Positions 25,938-35,710 of a stretch of DNA of 40,459 bases are shown in pieces. The translations under genes were made by a program, and so were the position numbers. The notes below the pieces were generated by a model that did no database searches, had not been told where the DNA came from, and was given only the letters and a program-made list of their open reading frames with translations. Every line of letters starts with the position of its first letter. The stretch's first letter is position 1. The DNA comes from a virus: positions 1 through 40,459 of IMG/VR virus record IMGVR_UViG_3300031576_000145. One strand, given 5' to 3'.

Positions 25938-28900
25938 TAGTCGTTCACCGTGAAGGTCATGCAGAGGGTCGCCTGAGCCGGGCTTCCCGTCACAGTCCCC
26001 CTAAGCACCCGCAGCCAGTCTCCAGCGTCCACGGCCGCGTCGTCGATTCCTGCGGCCTCCGTCGTGTTCGTCGTCGCGCAGGTGATCGCGGCCTCCGTCG
26101 CCACGCAGGTTCCGCCGTTCGCATCGCACTCCCGAAGCGTCATCACTACGGAGGTCGCGGCGTCCACGATGCAATCGATCCCCGTGACCGTGATCGCCGT
26201 CTCCGCCCGGAAGAAGAACCAGTCCGTTGTCGTCGCGGCGGGGTCGATGTTGACGCATTTCGTGTCGGTGAACAGTTCCGCGTCCGCCGCCACGTCGTCC
26301 CCGGTCAAGGTGAGGGAGCGGCCTGCGGTGAGGTTCGTATCGGCGCTCACGTCCACGGTTGCACATGTCGGAGCCGCGTTGTCGTTCAGCGTCCGGGGAA
26401 ACTGGTTCGTGCAGGCCCCGATCCCGGAGTAGTTCGACGCGAGTTCCGCGTCCTCGATGGTCTGTCCGAGGGCCGTGATCTCCAAAGTCGTATCCACACC
26501 GTCAGCCGAAGGGAACAGGTACAACTGCTCGTTCGTGTTCGCGGTCGTCCCTTCGCAGAGGAAGCCACCCGAACCCGCACCGTCCTTCGTGAACACGCAC
26601 TCCTCAATCCCCAGGGCCGGGTTTCCCGCCAGGGTGTCGTCCGTCTTGAGGGCCAGTGTCAGGGCAACCGCCTCCGAGCCCCCATCCCCTCCGGTGATTC
26701 CGAGGCCGTTCGTGACCGAGGCGACGAAGTTCCCCGTGGTATCACCAGGCAGGGCCACGGAGTTCACCCCCACGGTGAGACCGACGCTGAAACTCCCGGT
26801 GATGTCGGCCGCCGCCGGGCTCTCAGTATCCAGGACGAACGTCGCGTCTGCCTCAGCCGAGGAGACACAAGCGGCGGAACAGGCGAGGCCAGTTGCGTTC
26901 CCGGAATCGTCCGCGAAAGCCGCCGTCCTACGAACCGGAGTCGCGGCACCGTCGCAGTATTGCACGGGGTCCACATCGTTCACCGCCAATTTCCCGGCGG
27001 TCCCCGCCCCGCAGGTGAGGTCGCCGACGCCGAGGTCCTCCAGAAACCCGGTTTCATCGGACTGGGTAGCAACCGTTCCCGTGGGGGAGTTCACGATCCC
27101 GTCTCCCCCTGTCAAGGCCGTGTAGTCCCCGGCCTCCGGCACATCGTCGTCCGCGGTGCAGGTAATCGCCCCGGTTGAGCCGAGGGCCGAAACCTTGTCC
27201 GTTCCGGAGCAGGTGAGCGGCTGGATGGGATTCGAGTTCGCATCCGGGATCGTAAAGGCCGAGGCGGTTGCGGGATTGGCCGGCGCGAGGATCTGGATCT
27301 GGTTCGCATCGATCCCGGTCCCCTCCCAGACGGCCATGATGGCGCCGGTAGTCGCCTTGCCGTCCGTGAGGCACTCCCCGTCGGCGCAACCCGGACCCAC
27401 CGCGGTCACGTCGCCGCCGGAAGTCGGGACTGCCGTGCAGGCGATTCCGCTTCCATCGGCAATCTCGAACGCCCCGTCGGCGTCCGCCTGGGCGTCACAG
27501 GCGCAGAGGCGCGGCTGCCCTCCGGGAGCCCTCCACCACAGCCGATCCCCATCCTCGCATTTCGTCGGTAGGGTGTCGCGCCAGAAGGCTCCCGTGTACG
27601 GCCTCTGCCAGTCGATGCCCTTGCCCTTCCACTTGAAGGCATCTTTCTTCCCGGTGATCGCTGGGCAGAGTTCGCAGTACGTCTGGGGAGCCGGACAGGG
27701 ACTCGGAGGATTGTCCCTAGTGTTGTCGAAAGTTTCCTTCTTGTCGATGACGAAATCATCCTCGAACTCGCGCGAGTACTCCTGGTCGTAAACGTAGGCC
27801 GGAGGTCCCGGGCTGTCCACGAGCACGCACTCGGCCGCGAGGGCGTTGTTGATGATTTCCGTTCTGGCCGTTCGGTCAATTCCGCTGCCCAGGACCTCGT
27901 TGCGGCATTCCCCGGTGTAGCTCATCCACAATTCTTCCGTTCCCCATTCCATGTGAAACTTGTCGTCTCCGACGGCACCTCCGGTGACCGGACCATTCTC
28001 CAGGATTCGGTACACGGTTTTCTGTAGCTCTGGACAGACTTCACCTCCGGCAACATCGTTCTCCAGGCAATTCCGGGTGAGTTGAATGCAGACTCCTCCG
28101 GCCGTGTACGTTGCACAACCGAAGGTAATGCTCGCATCCGCGTTCGACGGCGCGGCGCGGTCCGTCAAGACCTCGAATTGTCCGATCCCTGTGACGCCGA
28201 AGACTCCGAGGATGTCGCCCGTGTCCCGATCGTGGACTGCGTACTGCGCGTGGGCCTCCGAATTCTCTCCATCGATCAGGAACTCAATCTGGACGTTTTC
28301 GCTCGTCGCGCCTACGGGTTTGCCGACGAACGTCCTTGAGGAAGTGAAATTTCCGAGGTCCGTTCCGGTATATCCAGGAGGCGGGTTCTTGGAAGACTCC
28401 ACGAGGATCGAGCGCCACCCCTGCGTGGAATCGAGACAGGCATATCCCGAAAACAGGGAGAGAGCCGTGTCACAGAGGAACAACACGCCTTCCTCGATTT
28501 CCGAGTCACAGTTGGCGGCAAGCGGGGGGCAGGTTCCCCGCTGGAATCGCAGCTTGCCGCCGACGAAATCCCATGTCCCCGTCGGCGTGTTCGAGTCCGC
28601 GGTTCCGAGCGCGAGCCCGCAGGACCATGCGGAGGAGACGCATTCGCAGAGCCGGTTCGTGTTCTGGGCGAACGTGGGGACATCCGCCCCGGTGCAGGCC
28701 CCGGACGGTTCCGTCGCGACGTATTTCACGAACGAGCCGACGGTGATTCCAGGCGCGACCTCCAGGCGCGTGATCGCGCCGATGTTGACTGGATCGGGGG
28801 AGGTCGTGACGGACCATTTCTCGACCCAGTAAGCCCGCACGGGACCGGTGGTGGTCAAGACCACGTCGTAAAAGGTTCCGGAGGGGGTGATCGCGTCATT

Positions 28901-29185
28901 TGGGATGATGGGAAAGGAGACGGATCCATCCGCCGCAACCGTCGCCGTCTGCCGGCCCCCGACGGCCTGCTGCTGTCCGGTCCCGGTATCCGGAGTCGAT
29001 CCGGACTGGCTGAGGGAGTAGGCGATCGCCCCCCCGGTAGCCGTCGCACCGTTCGGGATGACGACCTTGCCCTGGACCGTGGTCGTCTCAACGGCGCCGA
29101 ATGCGACCGCGGAGAACATCCCGGCACACGCAAGCCACCCGATCAAGACCAGGATCGCGGAGCCGTACTTCGATCGCATTCGCAT
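25937..29185 (-). CDS. Large exported Cys-rich protein, tail-fibre-like (1082 aa)
   Basis: Signal peptide (MRMRSKYG, hydrophobic stretch, AVAFGA) then a long beta-rich chain. Many cysteine pairs (for example CECVSSAWSC, CPAPQTYCELC, CACDA) suggest disulfides formed outside the cytoplasm. The C-terminal half has repeating Gly/Asn/Thr-rich strands typical of fibres (TGGDGIVNSPTG; GLGITGGDGGSEA). The position after the tail tip genes fits a receptor-binding or tail-associated protein, but a Sec signal on such a protein is odd. Start ATG 29185 with AGGAG 5 nt upstream; the open frame upstream to 29629 is a shadow of the next gene. Confidence 0.8.
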   Translation of the reverse strand: MRMRSKYGSAILVLIGWLACAGMFSAVAFGAVETTTVQGKVVIPNGATATGGAIAYSLSQSGSTPDTGTGQQQAVGGRQTATVAADGSVSFPIIPNDAITPSGTFYDVVLTTTGPVRAYWVEKWSVTTSPDPVNIGAITRLEVAPGITVGSFVKYVATEPSGACTGADVPTFAQNTNRLCECVSSAWSCGLALGTADSNTPTGTWDFVGGKLRFQRGTCPPLAANCDSEIEEGVLFLCDTALSLFSGYACLDSTQGWRSILVESSKNPPPGYTGTDLGNFTSSRTFVGKPVGATSENVQIEFLIDGENSEAHAQYAVHDRDTGDILGVFGVTGIGQFEVLTDRAAPSNADASITFGCATYTAGGVCIQLTRNCLENDVAGGEVCPELQKTVYRILENGPVTGGAVGDDKFHMEWGTEELWMSYTGECRNEVLGSGIDRTARTEIINNALAAECVLVDSPGPPAYVYDQEYSREFEDDFVIDKKETFDNTRDNPPSPCPAPQTYCELCPAITGKKDAFKWKGKGIDWQRPYTGAFWRDTLPTKCEDGDRLWWRAPGGQPRLCACDAQADADGAFEIADGSGIACTAVPTSGGDVTAVGPGCADGECLTDGKATTGAIMAVWEGTGIDANQIQILAPANPATASAFTIPDANSNPIQPLTCSGTDKVSALGSTGAITCTADDDVPEAGDYTALTGGDGIVNSPTGTVATQSDETGFLEDLGVGDLTCGAGTAGKLAVNDVDPVQYCDGAATPVRRTAAFADDSGNATGLACSAACVSSAEADATFVLDTESPAAADITGSFSVGLTVGVNSVALPGDTTGNFVASVTNGLGITGGDGGSEAVALTLALKTDDTLAGNPALGIEECVFTKDGAGSGGFLCEGTTANTNEQLYLFPSADGVDTTLEITALGQTIEDAELASNYSGIGACTNQFPRTLNDNAAPTCATVDVSADTNLTAGRSLTLTGDDVAADAELFTDTKCVNIDPAATTTDWFFFRAETAITVTGIDCIVDAATSVVMTLRECDANGGTCVATEAAITCATTNTTEAAGIDDAAVDAGDWLRVLRGTVTGSPAQATLCMTFTVND

Positions 29186-29193
29186 GGATTCTC

Positions 29194-29643
29194 CTACCAC
29201 GCTCCCGAGGCGAGCGATGCCCGCTCGGTGAGCAAATCTACGGCGGCAAGGCGGATCCGGAACTCCGCCCCGGCAACGGTCTTTCCCTCGATCGGGACCG
29301 GGCCCTGCCGGGACTGGAGTACGACCTTCCGTTCCGTCGTTCCGGAGTCCAGGGAGAGGTACACGTCGGTCCTGTCGTCGGCCAGGGCGCGCTCGATCTT
29401 GACGATCTGATTGTCGTCGGCGAGGTCGTACACCTGGAAGATGAGGGTCGCCACGGGCCTGTAGCCCAGGACCCGCGGAGCGAGTCGGCGATTCACGTCC
29501 TGGCGGTCGTCGATCACCGGTTCGTACTCGAGCTCCGTCCTCACCGGATTCGGCTGCGTCATCGCCGTCGCGATCACGATCGTCTCCCCCGCCCCGTCGA
29601 TCGGGTCGAGCCGAATCCGGTGCTGCCACTTGTAGCCCGCCAT
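29194..29643 (-). CDS. Tail-associated protein (149 aa)
   Basis: Beta-rich soluble protein (YKWQHRIRLDPIDG; RPVATLIFQVYDL; VYLSLDSGTTERKVVLQ) with no membrane segment. Between the large tail tip protein and the fibre-like gene it is likely a tail tip or baseplate component. Start ATG 29643, 1 nt after the upstream stop. No named family recognised. Confidence 0.72.
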   Translation of the reverse strand: MAGYKWQHRIRLDPIDGAGETIVIATAMTQPNPVRTELEYEPVIDDRQDVNRRLAPRVLGYRPVATLIFQVYDLADDNQIVKIERALADDRTDVYLSLDSGTTERKVVLQSRQGPVPIEGKTVAGAEFRIRLAAVDLLTERASLASGAW

Positions 29644-29644
29644 C

Positions 29645-32005
29645 TCAGGCCTCGACTGCGAACAGCCGGAGTGTCGCCTCGCCGCGGATCAGATCCCTCC
29701 GGGCGTTGATCACGAGGTGCTCGACGCCGGCGAGCTCGACCCGATCGAGGGCATGAACCGCCCTTCCCGCGTCCGGCACGGTCACGAGCTCCTCGGAGCG
29801 CTCCTTCCCCAGGTAGCCGAGGTACTGGTGCGCGATCCCGGCGGCGAGCGCCTCGCTGGTCACGAACTTCGAGGAGAACGACTCCCTGCGCGCGCTGGCC
29901 CCGGCGTCTCCGGCGATCGCCGAAACCTCGGATCCGGAAGCATCCTCCCCGCGCACCTCGACGCTCGTCCGATAGAACTCCCAGAGCTGACTTCTGGTCC
30001 TTTGGAGCGGCGCGGGGAGTTGCTGGACCTCCTCACGCTTCGAGAGGAGATCGAGGGCCCGGCCCGAAAAGCGGCCCTCGCGGCCGGAGTCGACCGTGAC
30101 GTGCGACATCGTCATGAGGGCCAGCTCCCGGAGCGCCGCGGCGACCGACATCCCGGAGAAGTCGGCATAGGGCACGACTCCGATGAACTGCGTCGAAACG
30201 ACGAACAGGTGCGGGACCTTCCCGCCCCCGGCGGCAGGATTGCGAACCGAGACGAGAAACACCGGTTCGCTGTCATCGGGGTCGGTCCTGGCATGGTCGA
30301 AAACCGTGATCCAGTTGCCGTCGTTCGCGCCAAAGGCCTGGTTCGTATCCTCGCCAACCAGCGTGAAGTCCGCGACCTGGATCCAGGAGACGGGCCCGTC
30401 GATTCTCCAGACCCGCATCTTCGTCGCCTCCGGCGTGTAGTAGATGCCGGCGACGAGCTTTCCGAGCTTGGGGTGGATCATCGCGCGCATGGAGACCACC
30501 CGGAGGCGTCTCGGCACCTCGACCTTTCCGAGGAGCGTGGGCGGGCTCGCGTCCATCGGATGGGAGTAGATGTGCAGCTGGTCCTCGAATGCGTTCTGGA
30601 AGGAGACGGAGCCGTCGCCCCCGAAGTGAGGTTTGAAGACGGTGAGCCCGACCGGGAGGAGCGCCTGGATCTGGCCGAACCACTCCGACGTCCCCGCCCC
30701 GCTTCCGACGGTGACGATGTCGTTGGGGCCGATGCGGTGGTACTTGAGGGCTTTCGAGCCGTCGTCCTTCTTGAAGCTGTACCAGATCCGATCCTCGGAG
30801 TCCGTGAGCGCACCGAGCGTCGCGCCGGTCCCAGCGGCGTCAATCGTGAATGCGGATTCGAGTCGTCGAAAGTCCGCGCCGTCCCTCCGGAGCCAGAGCT
30901 CATCGACGGCCGGGTAATAGATGAGGCTGTAATAGTGCCGATCGGCGGCGAGGGCTCCGACCTGATCCGCCGGACCGTCAAACGAGGAATTCCCCGCGTG
31001 ATCCACGAAGTTCACGGGTTCGGAGAGAAGATTGATGCGCCAGTCGATGTACCTCTGCGCCCCGCTGCCGTCCGTGATCCATCCCGAGGATGGCGAGGTC
31101 GCGCTCCAGATCTGAGTGTCGCCCGTGCGTTTGACCTGGATCTTCCCGGCTCTGTCCAGGAGGTAGTCGAACAGCCCGGATTTCAGACCTCGGCGGGCCA
31201 TCGGCGACGGGAAGGGCCGGCCGTTCAGCGGATTCCGGATGTCGATCTCGTAGGTCGCGATCCCGGCCTTGCGGAACAGCTCCCCGACGAGGAATTCGAT
31301 CGAGCGGTCGCGGTGGTACGGCGTCTCGACGGTCAGCGTTTGCGCGGTGAACCCGTTCGTCCAGTTCGCCTCGGTGACTACGACCGAGGAGGAGTTGAGC
31401 TGGAGGACGGTCTGCTTCTCCCGGATTTCGCCGTCATCCAAACGGATCTCGTCGCCCGGTTCGATTCCGGAAGTCGTGCCCGTCGTGAGCGTCACGGTCT
31501 GCGTTCCTGCCGAGACCGTCGCCTTGAGGGTCCCGAAAGTCCGTCGAACGGATTCCGCCGAGGCGTTCTCCAAGAGCTTCGAATACGAGAAGATCCGAAG
31601 GCGGACAATCCGGTCCATCTCCTCGAGCTGGTAGCTCCAGGGGAGGTCGAGCACCCCGGCGAACACGGTCTCCCATTTCGGCCGGCGTTCTCCCGTCTCC
31701 CTCAGGATCTCGAGGGTCCACTGATCACCGGGCTTCGAGCCGGAAAGGAATCGGCTCACCTCTCCGTCTCGGTCGTCAACGCTCACGTCGGCGTCCCCGT
31801 GGGCGAGCTCCAGGAGGTCGATTTCGACCGCTTCCTCGACCTCCCCGAAGTCGTCGAGCCAGCGCGGCGTGAGGTCGAACTCAAGGCCGTCCGGGGATCG
31901 GAGAAGCAGCATCAGCTCCAGGAATTCCTGTCCGCCCCGGACCTCGGCGTAGGTCGGGGGGAGCTCCCTTCGTGGAACGATGCTGCCGCGGTAGGTGGAT
32001 CCCAT
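29645..32005 (-). CDS. Tail tip / hub-like protein (786 aa)
   Basis: Large soluble protein with mixed alpha/beta N-terminus (LMLLLRSPDGLEFDLTPRW), a middle with carbohydrate-module-like strands, and a C-terminal part that starts FSGMSVAAALRELALM, reminiscent of hub domains at the tail tip of siphoviruses. It follows the tape measure gene after one small gene, the usual place for the distal tail/hub protein. Start ATG 32005, coupled by TGATG. A precise family name is not possible without searches. Confidence 0.75.
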   Translation of the reverse strand: MGSTYRGSIVPRRELPPTYAEVRGGQEFLELMLLLRSPDGLEFDLTPRWLDDFGEVEEAVEIDLLELAHGDADVSVDDRDGEVSRFLSGSKPGDQWTLEILRETGERRPKWETVFAGVLDLPWSYQLEEMDRIVRLRIFSYSKLLENASAESVRRTFGTLKATVSAGTQTVTLTTGTTSGIEPGDEIRLDDGEIREKQTVLQLNSSSVVVTEANWTNGFTAQTLTVETPYHRDRSIEFLVGELFRKAGIATYEIDIRNPLNGRPFPSPMARRGLKSGLFDYLLDRAGKIQVKRTGDTQIWSATSPSSGWITDGSGAQRYIDWRINLLSEPVNFVDHAGNSSFDGPADQVGALAADRHYYSLIYYPAVDELWLRRDGADFRRLESAFTIDAAGTGATLGALTDSEDRIWYSFKKDDGSKALKYHRIGPNDIVTVGSGAGTSEWFGQIQALLPVGLTVFKPHFGGDGSVSFQNAFEDQLHIYSHPMDASPPTLLGKVEVPRRLRVVSMRAMIHPKLGKLVAGIYYTPEATKMRVWRIDGPVSWIQVADFTLVGEDTNQAFGANDGNWITVFDHARTDPDDSEPVFLVSVRNPAAGGGKVPHLFVVSTQFIGVVPYADFSGMSVAAALRELALMTMSHVTVDSGREGRFSGRALDLLSKREEVQQLPAPLQRTRSQLWEFYRTSVEVRGEDASGSEVSAIAGDAGASARRESFSSKFVTSEALAAGIAHQYLGYLGKERSEELVTVPDAGRAVHALDRVELAGVEHLVINARRDLIRGEATLRLFAVEA

Positions 32006-32205
32006 CAGGCCGAATCCTTCCTCGGAGCGATGCCGGCTTCCCGGATCTCGTCCACGGTCGCCTTGGAGATCGCAACGAGCACGGAGTCGTCCAGCTTCCC
32101 GGCCCGCGCCCGGTCGACCGCGACTCGGAGCGGGAGTAGCAGGACCTCCCTGGCGAGCTCGGAATCGGAGAGGTCCGAGAGCCGGGTGGGACGACCCGAC
32201 GTCAT
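32005..32205 (-). CDS. Small protein between tape measure and tail tip genes (66 aa)
   Basis: Short helical protein (LSDLSDSELAREVLLLPLRVAVDRARAG; VLVAISKATVDEIREAG). Start ATG 32205 with GAGGAGG 5 nt upstream, overlapping the tape measure stop as ATGA and the next start as TGATG. Strong ribosome site and double coupling make it a real gene. Possible tail assembly factor. Confidence 0.72.
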   Translation of the reverse strand: MTSGRPTRLSDLSDSELAREVLLLPLRVAVDRARAGKLDDSVLVAISKATVDEIREAGIAPRKDSA

Positions 32206-34262
32206 CCGATCCTCCTCGGGCGCTCGGATCGGTCGATGCGTTCCAGCCGGCGTTTCAGATCGCGGAGCCCGGGTTCCCCCCCGACGAGGACCCCGATGCG
32301 CCAGTTGTGCACCGTGGTCGCTCCCACGGCCGCTGCGGCCGGCGCGGGCGGGGAGAAGGCCCCCACGCCTCGGGTGAAGTCCTGGATGCCGAGACCTACC
32401 TGCCGCACAAAATCCCCGGCCCAACGTCGGGTCATCACGCGTGCGAGGCGATCATTCTCCGGATCGTCGAAGCCGAGACCCTCCCCGGGTTCGGTCTGCT
32501 GGATCTTCCTCACCTGGGCGAGGCCGGTTGCGATGATGATCGCAGCCATCGCCTGCCCAAAGAATCCCCCCTGGGCGAGAGCCTTCGTCGCCCCCTCGTA
32601 AGTGTTGATGATCGCCTGGGCGATCGCCAGCGCCTTGTTCTCCCCGAACAGCGTCGACAGAAGTCCGAGGGTCGCCTGCGCGAGCCCTCGTTCCCTCGTC
32701 AACCTCTCCTCGTCGAGTTCCTTCTTGTCCTCGTCCAGCTGCCGTTCGATGGCTCCCCGGCGGGCTGCGAACTTCACCTCAATCTCCTCGATTCGCAGCC
32801 CGGTTTCCTCCGCGTGCTGGATCTCCGCGTCTCGTTCGAGTTCCAGCCTTCGGAGGAGAAGCTCGCGGCGCCGCTCGTCTCCCTTCTCGAGCTCCCCGAG
32901 CTGAATGTCGATCGTCTCCTCCTCGATGCGGCGCCTGGCCTCCCGGAGCTGATCCGCGGCCTTTTCCTCGTCCTCGAGACGGCGCTCGTCGAACTCCTGG
33001 AGGAGCAGGAGGCGGGCCTCGTGGAAGGTCCTTTCGACCGCTTCGACATCTGCACCGAGCCGTTTCGCCTCCTCGACGGCCCGCTGTCGGAGACGTTCGA
33101 GTCGGATCTGCTCCATCGCGAGCCGGCGGATCCCGCCCTCCTCCTCCCGCTTGACCTGAATGTCGACGAGTTCATCAACGGTGCTGGCCTCGAACTCCTT
33201 CCGCTTCTCGGCCTCCTCGGCCAGCTGCTTCCGTTTCTTCTCCGCCGACTCCGCCCTGGCCTCGGCATCCTTTCTCGCCGCCTGCTCGAGAAGCGCCGTC
33301 TGTCCCTTGAGCTCGACCTCGTTGCGGTCCACGACCCCACGCTCCGCCTCCGCTTTCCGTTGAGCCATGTGGCGCTTGCGGAACTCCGCGCCGATGCGCT
33401 CGAGGTTCAGGGCGTGCAGCCCCGCCTTCCCACCCCCCGCCTCCTCGAACACAGCCCGCCCCGCGGCGGCGAACTCCCTCCAGAATTCCGCGCCCGCGCG
33501 CAGGGATTTCGCGAGGTCCGCGAACAGAGGTCCCCCCAGGGTCGCGATTCCCGAGGAGATTTCCCCGAGCAGAAGTTTCATGTCGTTGAGGCCGGCTCGG
33601 AAATCGTCCAGAGCGTCGTCCGTGTCGCGCGTCGAGGCGGTCCATCCCTCGTTCCCCGCGATGATTTCCTGCATGAGTTCTGCGGCGGTCTTTGTCTCCC
33701 CATTCACCTTTTTGATCGCGATGCCGAAACTGCTCGCGGCTTCGACCGCCCGACCCTGGAGGATCGCGATGAGCCCCTGGGCGGTCGAGGCGACGTCTCC
33801 GAACCCGCGTTCCGAGAGAAACGCCGCCTGTCGGGTTGCCTCCATCGCGCCCTCGACGGAGCCGAGGATTCCGAACAGGCGCTGGAAGACGGGGAGCGTG
33901 TCGCGCCGCAGGGCGCCCGTACCGGATTCGAGCTCCGCGAGGAAACCCCGCGTCCGGTCAAGAGCGAGGTCCGAATCGAGTCCCACGCGGCGGTATTCGT
34001 CGCGCAGGGCCCGGAGGCCTCGTTCGTACTGCGAGAAGGCGACGATGCTCGTCCGGACAAGCCGAGTGATGGCCGCAACCCCGAGGAACTGGACGAGTCT
34101 CGTCCCGAGACGGCTCACCGTGCTGTCCATGACGGACAGGCTCCGCTCGGCCGCCCGGCCCGACCGCTCGATCCCACCGAGGGACTGAACGGCGTCCCGG
34201 AAGCCCTTGTCCTTGAGGATGGCCTCGACGATCGCCCGGATCTTGAGGTCTTCGCCCGGCAT
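32202..34262 (-). CDS. Tape measure protein (686 aa)
   Basis: Sets tail length and fills the tail tube until DNA ejection. It has an N-terminal globular part, then a very long Glu/Arg/Lys/Ala coiled coil (about residues 300-530). A C-terminal hydrophobic segment with NKALAIAQAIINTYEGATKAL and AMAAIIIATGLAQVRKI is the classic tape measure C-terminal motif. At roughly 0.15 nm per residue it predicts a tail near 100 nm. Start ATG 34262 is coupled to the preceding stop (TGATG). Confidence 0.9.
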   Translation of the reverse strand: MPGEDLKIRAIVEAILKDKGFRDAVQSLGGIERSGRAAERSLSVMDSTVSRLGTRLVQFLGVAAITRLVRTSIVAFSQYERGLRALRDEYRRVGLDSDLALDRTRGFLAELESGTGALRRDTLPVFQRLFGILGSVEGAMEATRQAAFLSERGFGDVASTAQGLIAILQGRAVEAASSFGIAIKKVNGETKTAAELMQEIIAGNEGWTASTRDTDDALDDFRAGLNDMKLLLGEISSGIATLGGPLFADLAKSLRAGAEFWREFAAAGRAVFEEAGGGKAGLHALNLERIGAEFRKRHMAQRKAEAERGVVDRNEVELKGQTALLEQAARKDAEARAESAEKKRKQLAEEAEKRKEFEASTVDELVDIQVKREEEGGIRRLAMEQIRLERLRQRAVEEAKRLGADVEAVERTFHEARLLLLQEFDERRLEDEEKAADQLREARRRIEEETIDIQLGELEKGDERRRELLLRRLELERDAEIQHAEETGLRIEEIEVKFAARRGAIERQLDEDKKELDEERLTRERGLAQATLGLLSTLFGENKALAIAQAIINTYEGATKALAQGGFFGQAMAAIIIATGLAQVRKIQQTEPGEGLGFDDPENDRLARVMTRRWAGDFVRQVGLGIQDFTRGVGAFSPPAPAAAAVGATTVHNWRIGVLVGGEPGLRDLKRRLERIDRSERPRRIG

Positions 34263-34900
34263 CAGTGCACCCGGTTCATCGCGTTCAGGACTTCGGCCGA
34301 CATCGAGGAGGCGTCGATCCCGTCCTCCTGGGTTCGATGCTCGGAAGGCCTCGGCTCCAGCAGGTATGGGACCGCCTCGGCGAGCTCCAGGATTTCCTCG
34401 TAGGGCCAACCGAGGACCTCATGGGGTGGGACCGAGAACGTCTTGGCGAGGACGCAGGCGCCCAGAGCGTGGACCGGGTCCGGGGCCGCGGCGCCGTCCT
34501 CCGGAGCCTTCCGTTCGAGGATCTCGTCCACGGCGGCATCGAGATTCAGGCTGCGGACGATCCGCTCAGGGTCGCAGAGCCGCAGAACCTCCCCGCACAG
34601 GATCGAGGCGAGCCCGGGGTCGGAGGACACGCACTCCTCCAGGTCGCCCGGGCGGCCTCCGACGATCTCGACGCAGGTGGGCAGGATGGCCGCCATGCGC
34701 CGGTCGACGAAGAGCGGCAGGACCTCCTGGACCTTCGGGCGTCGCTCGATCCCGCGGAATCCCTTGGCGAGCGCGAGGATCTCCGCCGGGTAGAGCTCCA
34801 GGACGAGCCGCACGGTCGACCACGCCGGCGGCCGGCAGAGGTAGCGCCGGCCGCCAACGTCGACGAACCGGCGCTTGGGGATGAGGTCCCGCAGGGGCAT
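34262..34900 (-). CDS. Tail assembly chaperone candidate (212 aa)
   Basis: Between the tail tube and tape measure genes, the position of lambda G/T-type chaperones. Mostly helical with LVLELYPAEILALAKGF and a C-terminal helical region (GWPYEEILELAEAVPYLLE). No separate second chaperone ORF or clear slippery heptamer was seen, so a programmed frameshift is not supported. Start ATG 34900 coupled to the tail tube stop (TGATG). Confidence 0.72.
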   Translation of the reverse strand: MPLRDLIPKRRFVDVGGRRYLCRPPAWSTVRLVLELYPAEILALAKGFRGIERRPKVQEVLPLFVDRRMAAILPTCVEIVGGRPGDLEECVSSDPGLASILCGEVLRLCDPERIVRSLNLDAAVDEILERKAPEDGAAAPDPVHALGACVLAKTFSVPPHEVLGWPYEEILELAEAVPYLLEPRPSEHRTQEDGIDASSMSAEVLNAMNRVH

Positions 34901-35433
34901 CAGCTGTCGACGACCTTGAAATGCTTGTCGGCCGTGGTCACCGACTCGTCATACAGCGCATCGAACGTCACGTTGATGATCTGCGGCGTCGGCCCCTTCG
35001 AGTAGGCGATGTCCTCCGGGTTCTCGGCGAACAGCTTCCACAGGGTGATCGTCCGGGTCGACGTCGTTCCCGGGCCCTTGGCGACGAGCTGGCCCTGGTG
35101 GTACTGCTCCGCCGGGGTCCCGACGCGCAGGGTCTGATCCGGGGCGACGCCCGTCAGGTTCGCGGCCGGCTGGAGGAGCGCGACTCGCAACCGCTCGAGC
35201 TCCGCCTGCTTCATCGGGACCTTCAGCTTGAAGGTTCTCCCGGTCGGGACCCGGCGCATCGTCCCGATGACCTGCTCGGATCCGACATCGACGGTCTCGG
35301 TCGTCGTCGCCAGGGTCACCGGACCCTCGGTGTGCCCCACGTCGGTGAGCGTCCCCGCCCCGCCCGCCGCGACGTAGGCACCGATCGAGAAGGTCCCGGC
35401 TCCGAAGATGATCTTGGCTACATCTGCGGGCAT
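34900..35433 (-). CDS. Major tail tube protein (177 aa)
   Basis: Beta-rich protein beginning ADVAKIIFGAGTFSIGAY, with GHTEGPVTLATTTETVDVGSEQ and a C-terminal NVTFDALYDESV. This is the usual tail tube layout of siphoviruses that build a non-contractile tube of stacked hexamers. The adjacent tail chaperone and tape measure genes support it. Start ATG 35433 with a GGAGGAT site upstream. Confidence 0.85.
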   Translation of the reverse strand: MPADVAKIIFGAGTFSIGAYVAAGGAGTLTDVGHTEGPVTLATTTETVDVGSEQVIGTMRRVPTGRTFKLKVPMKQAELERLRVALLQPAANLTGVAPDQTLRVGTPAEQYHQGQLVAKGPGTTSTRTITLWKLFAENPEDIAYSKGPTPQIINVTFDALYDESVTTADKHFKVVDS

Positions 35434-35465
35434 CCTATCCTCCGTTTCTCCCGATTCGATTCAGG

Positions 35466-35485
35466 GACCGGACCCGAGTCCGGTC
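35466..35485 (-). other. 8-bp hairpin between the 65-aa and tail tube genes
   Basis: GACCGGAC (35466-35473) pairs with GTCCGGTC (35478-35485), four-base loop. No T-tract on the minus strand, so it is a possible mRNA processing or stability element rather than a terminator. Confidence 0.55.
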
Positions 35486-35487
35486 GG

Positions 35488-35685
35488 TTACTCCTCGTCC
35501 TCGTAGTGCGCGAGCTCCTTGTCGATGAGCTCCTTTTCGTTCTGGGCCTGGCCGGCCGGAAGCCGCAGTCCGAAGGGCGCGGTGATCCCGCCGCCGTCCT
35601 TCCGCGTCCAGAACGTCCTCTGCCCCTCGATCAGACTTCCACCGCCGATGACCAGGACCCTTCGCTTCGACTTTCCCTCCGGCAT
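35488..35685 (-). CDS. Small hypothetical protein (65 aa)
   Basis: Basic N-terminus with KRRVLVIGGGSLIEG, an acidic C-terminus (LIDKELAHYEDEE). Start ATG 35685 with GGGGGAGGTGAAGG upstream. It lies between the tail completion and tail tube genes and is probably structural or an assembly factor. Confidence 0.65.
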   Translation of the reverse strand: MPEGKSKRRVLVIGGGSLIEGQRTFWTRKDGGGITAPFGLRLPAGQAQNEKELIDKELAHYEDEE

Positions 35686-35710
35686 CCTTCACCTCCCCCG
35701 GGGCCGGCGT

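Noticed and set aside
29717-32377. Plus-strand open frame of 886 codons across the tail tip gene
   Set aside because: Antisense shadow: no ribosome site and no domain; the minus strand has a coupled set of tail genes.
31995-34403. Plus-strand open frame of 802 codons across the tape measure gene
   Set aside because: It mirrors the coiled coil of the tape measure protein and has no start signal.
34262-34900. Programmed frameshift between tail chaperone and tape measure genes
   Set aside because: No clear slippery heptamer or separate downstream chaperone frame was seen, only simple TGATG coupling.
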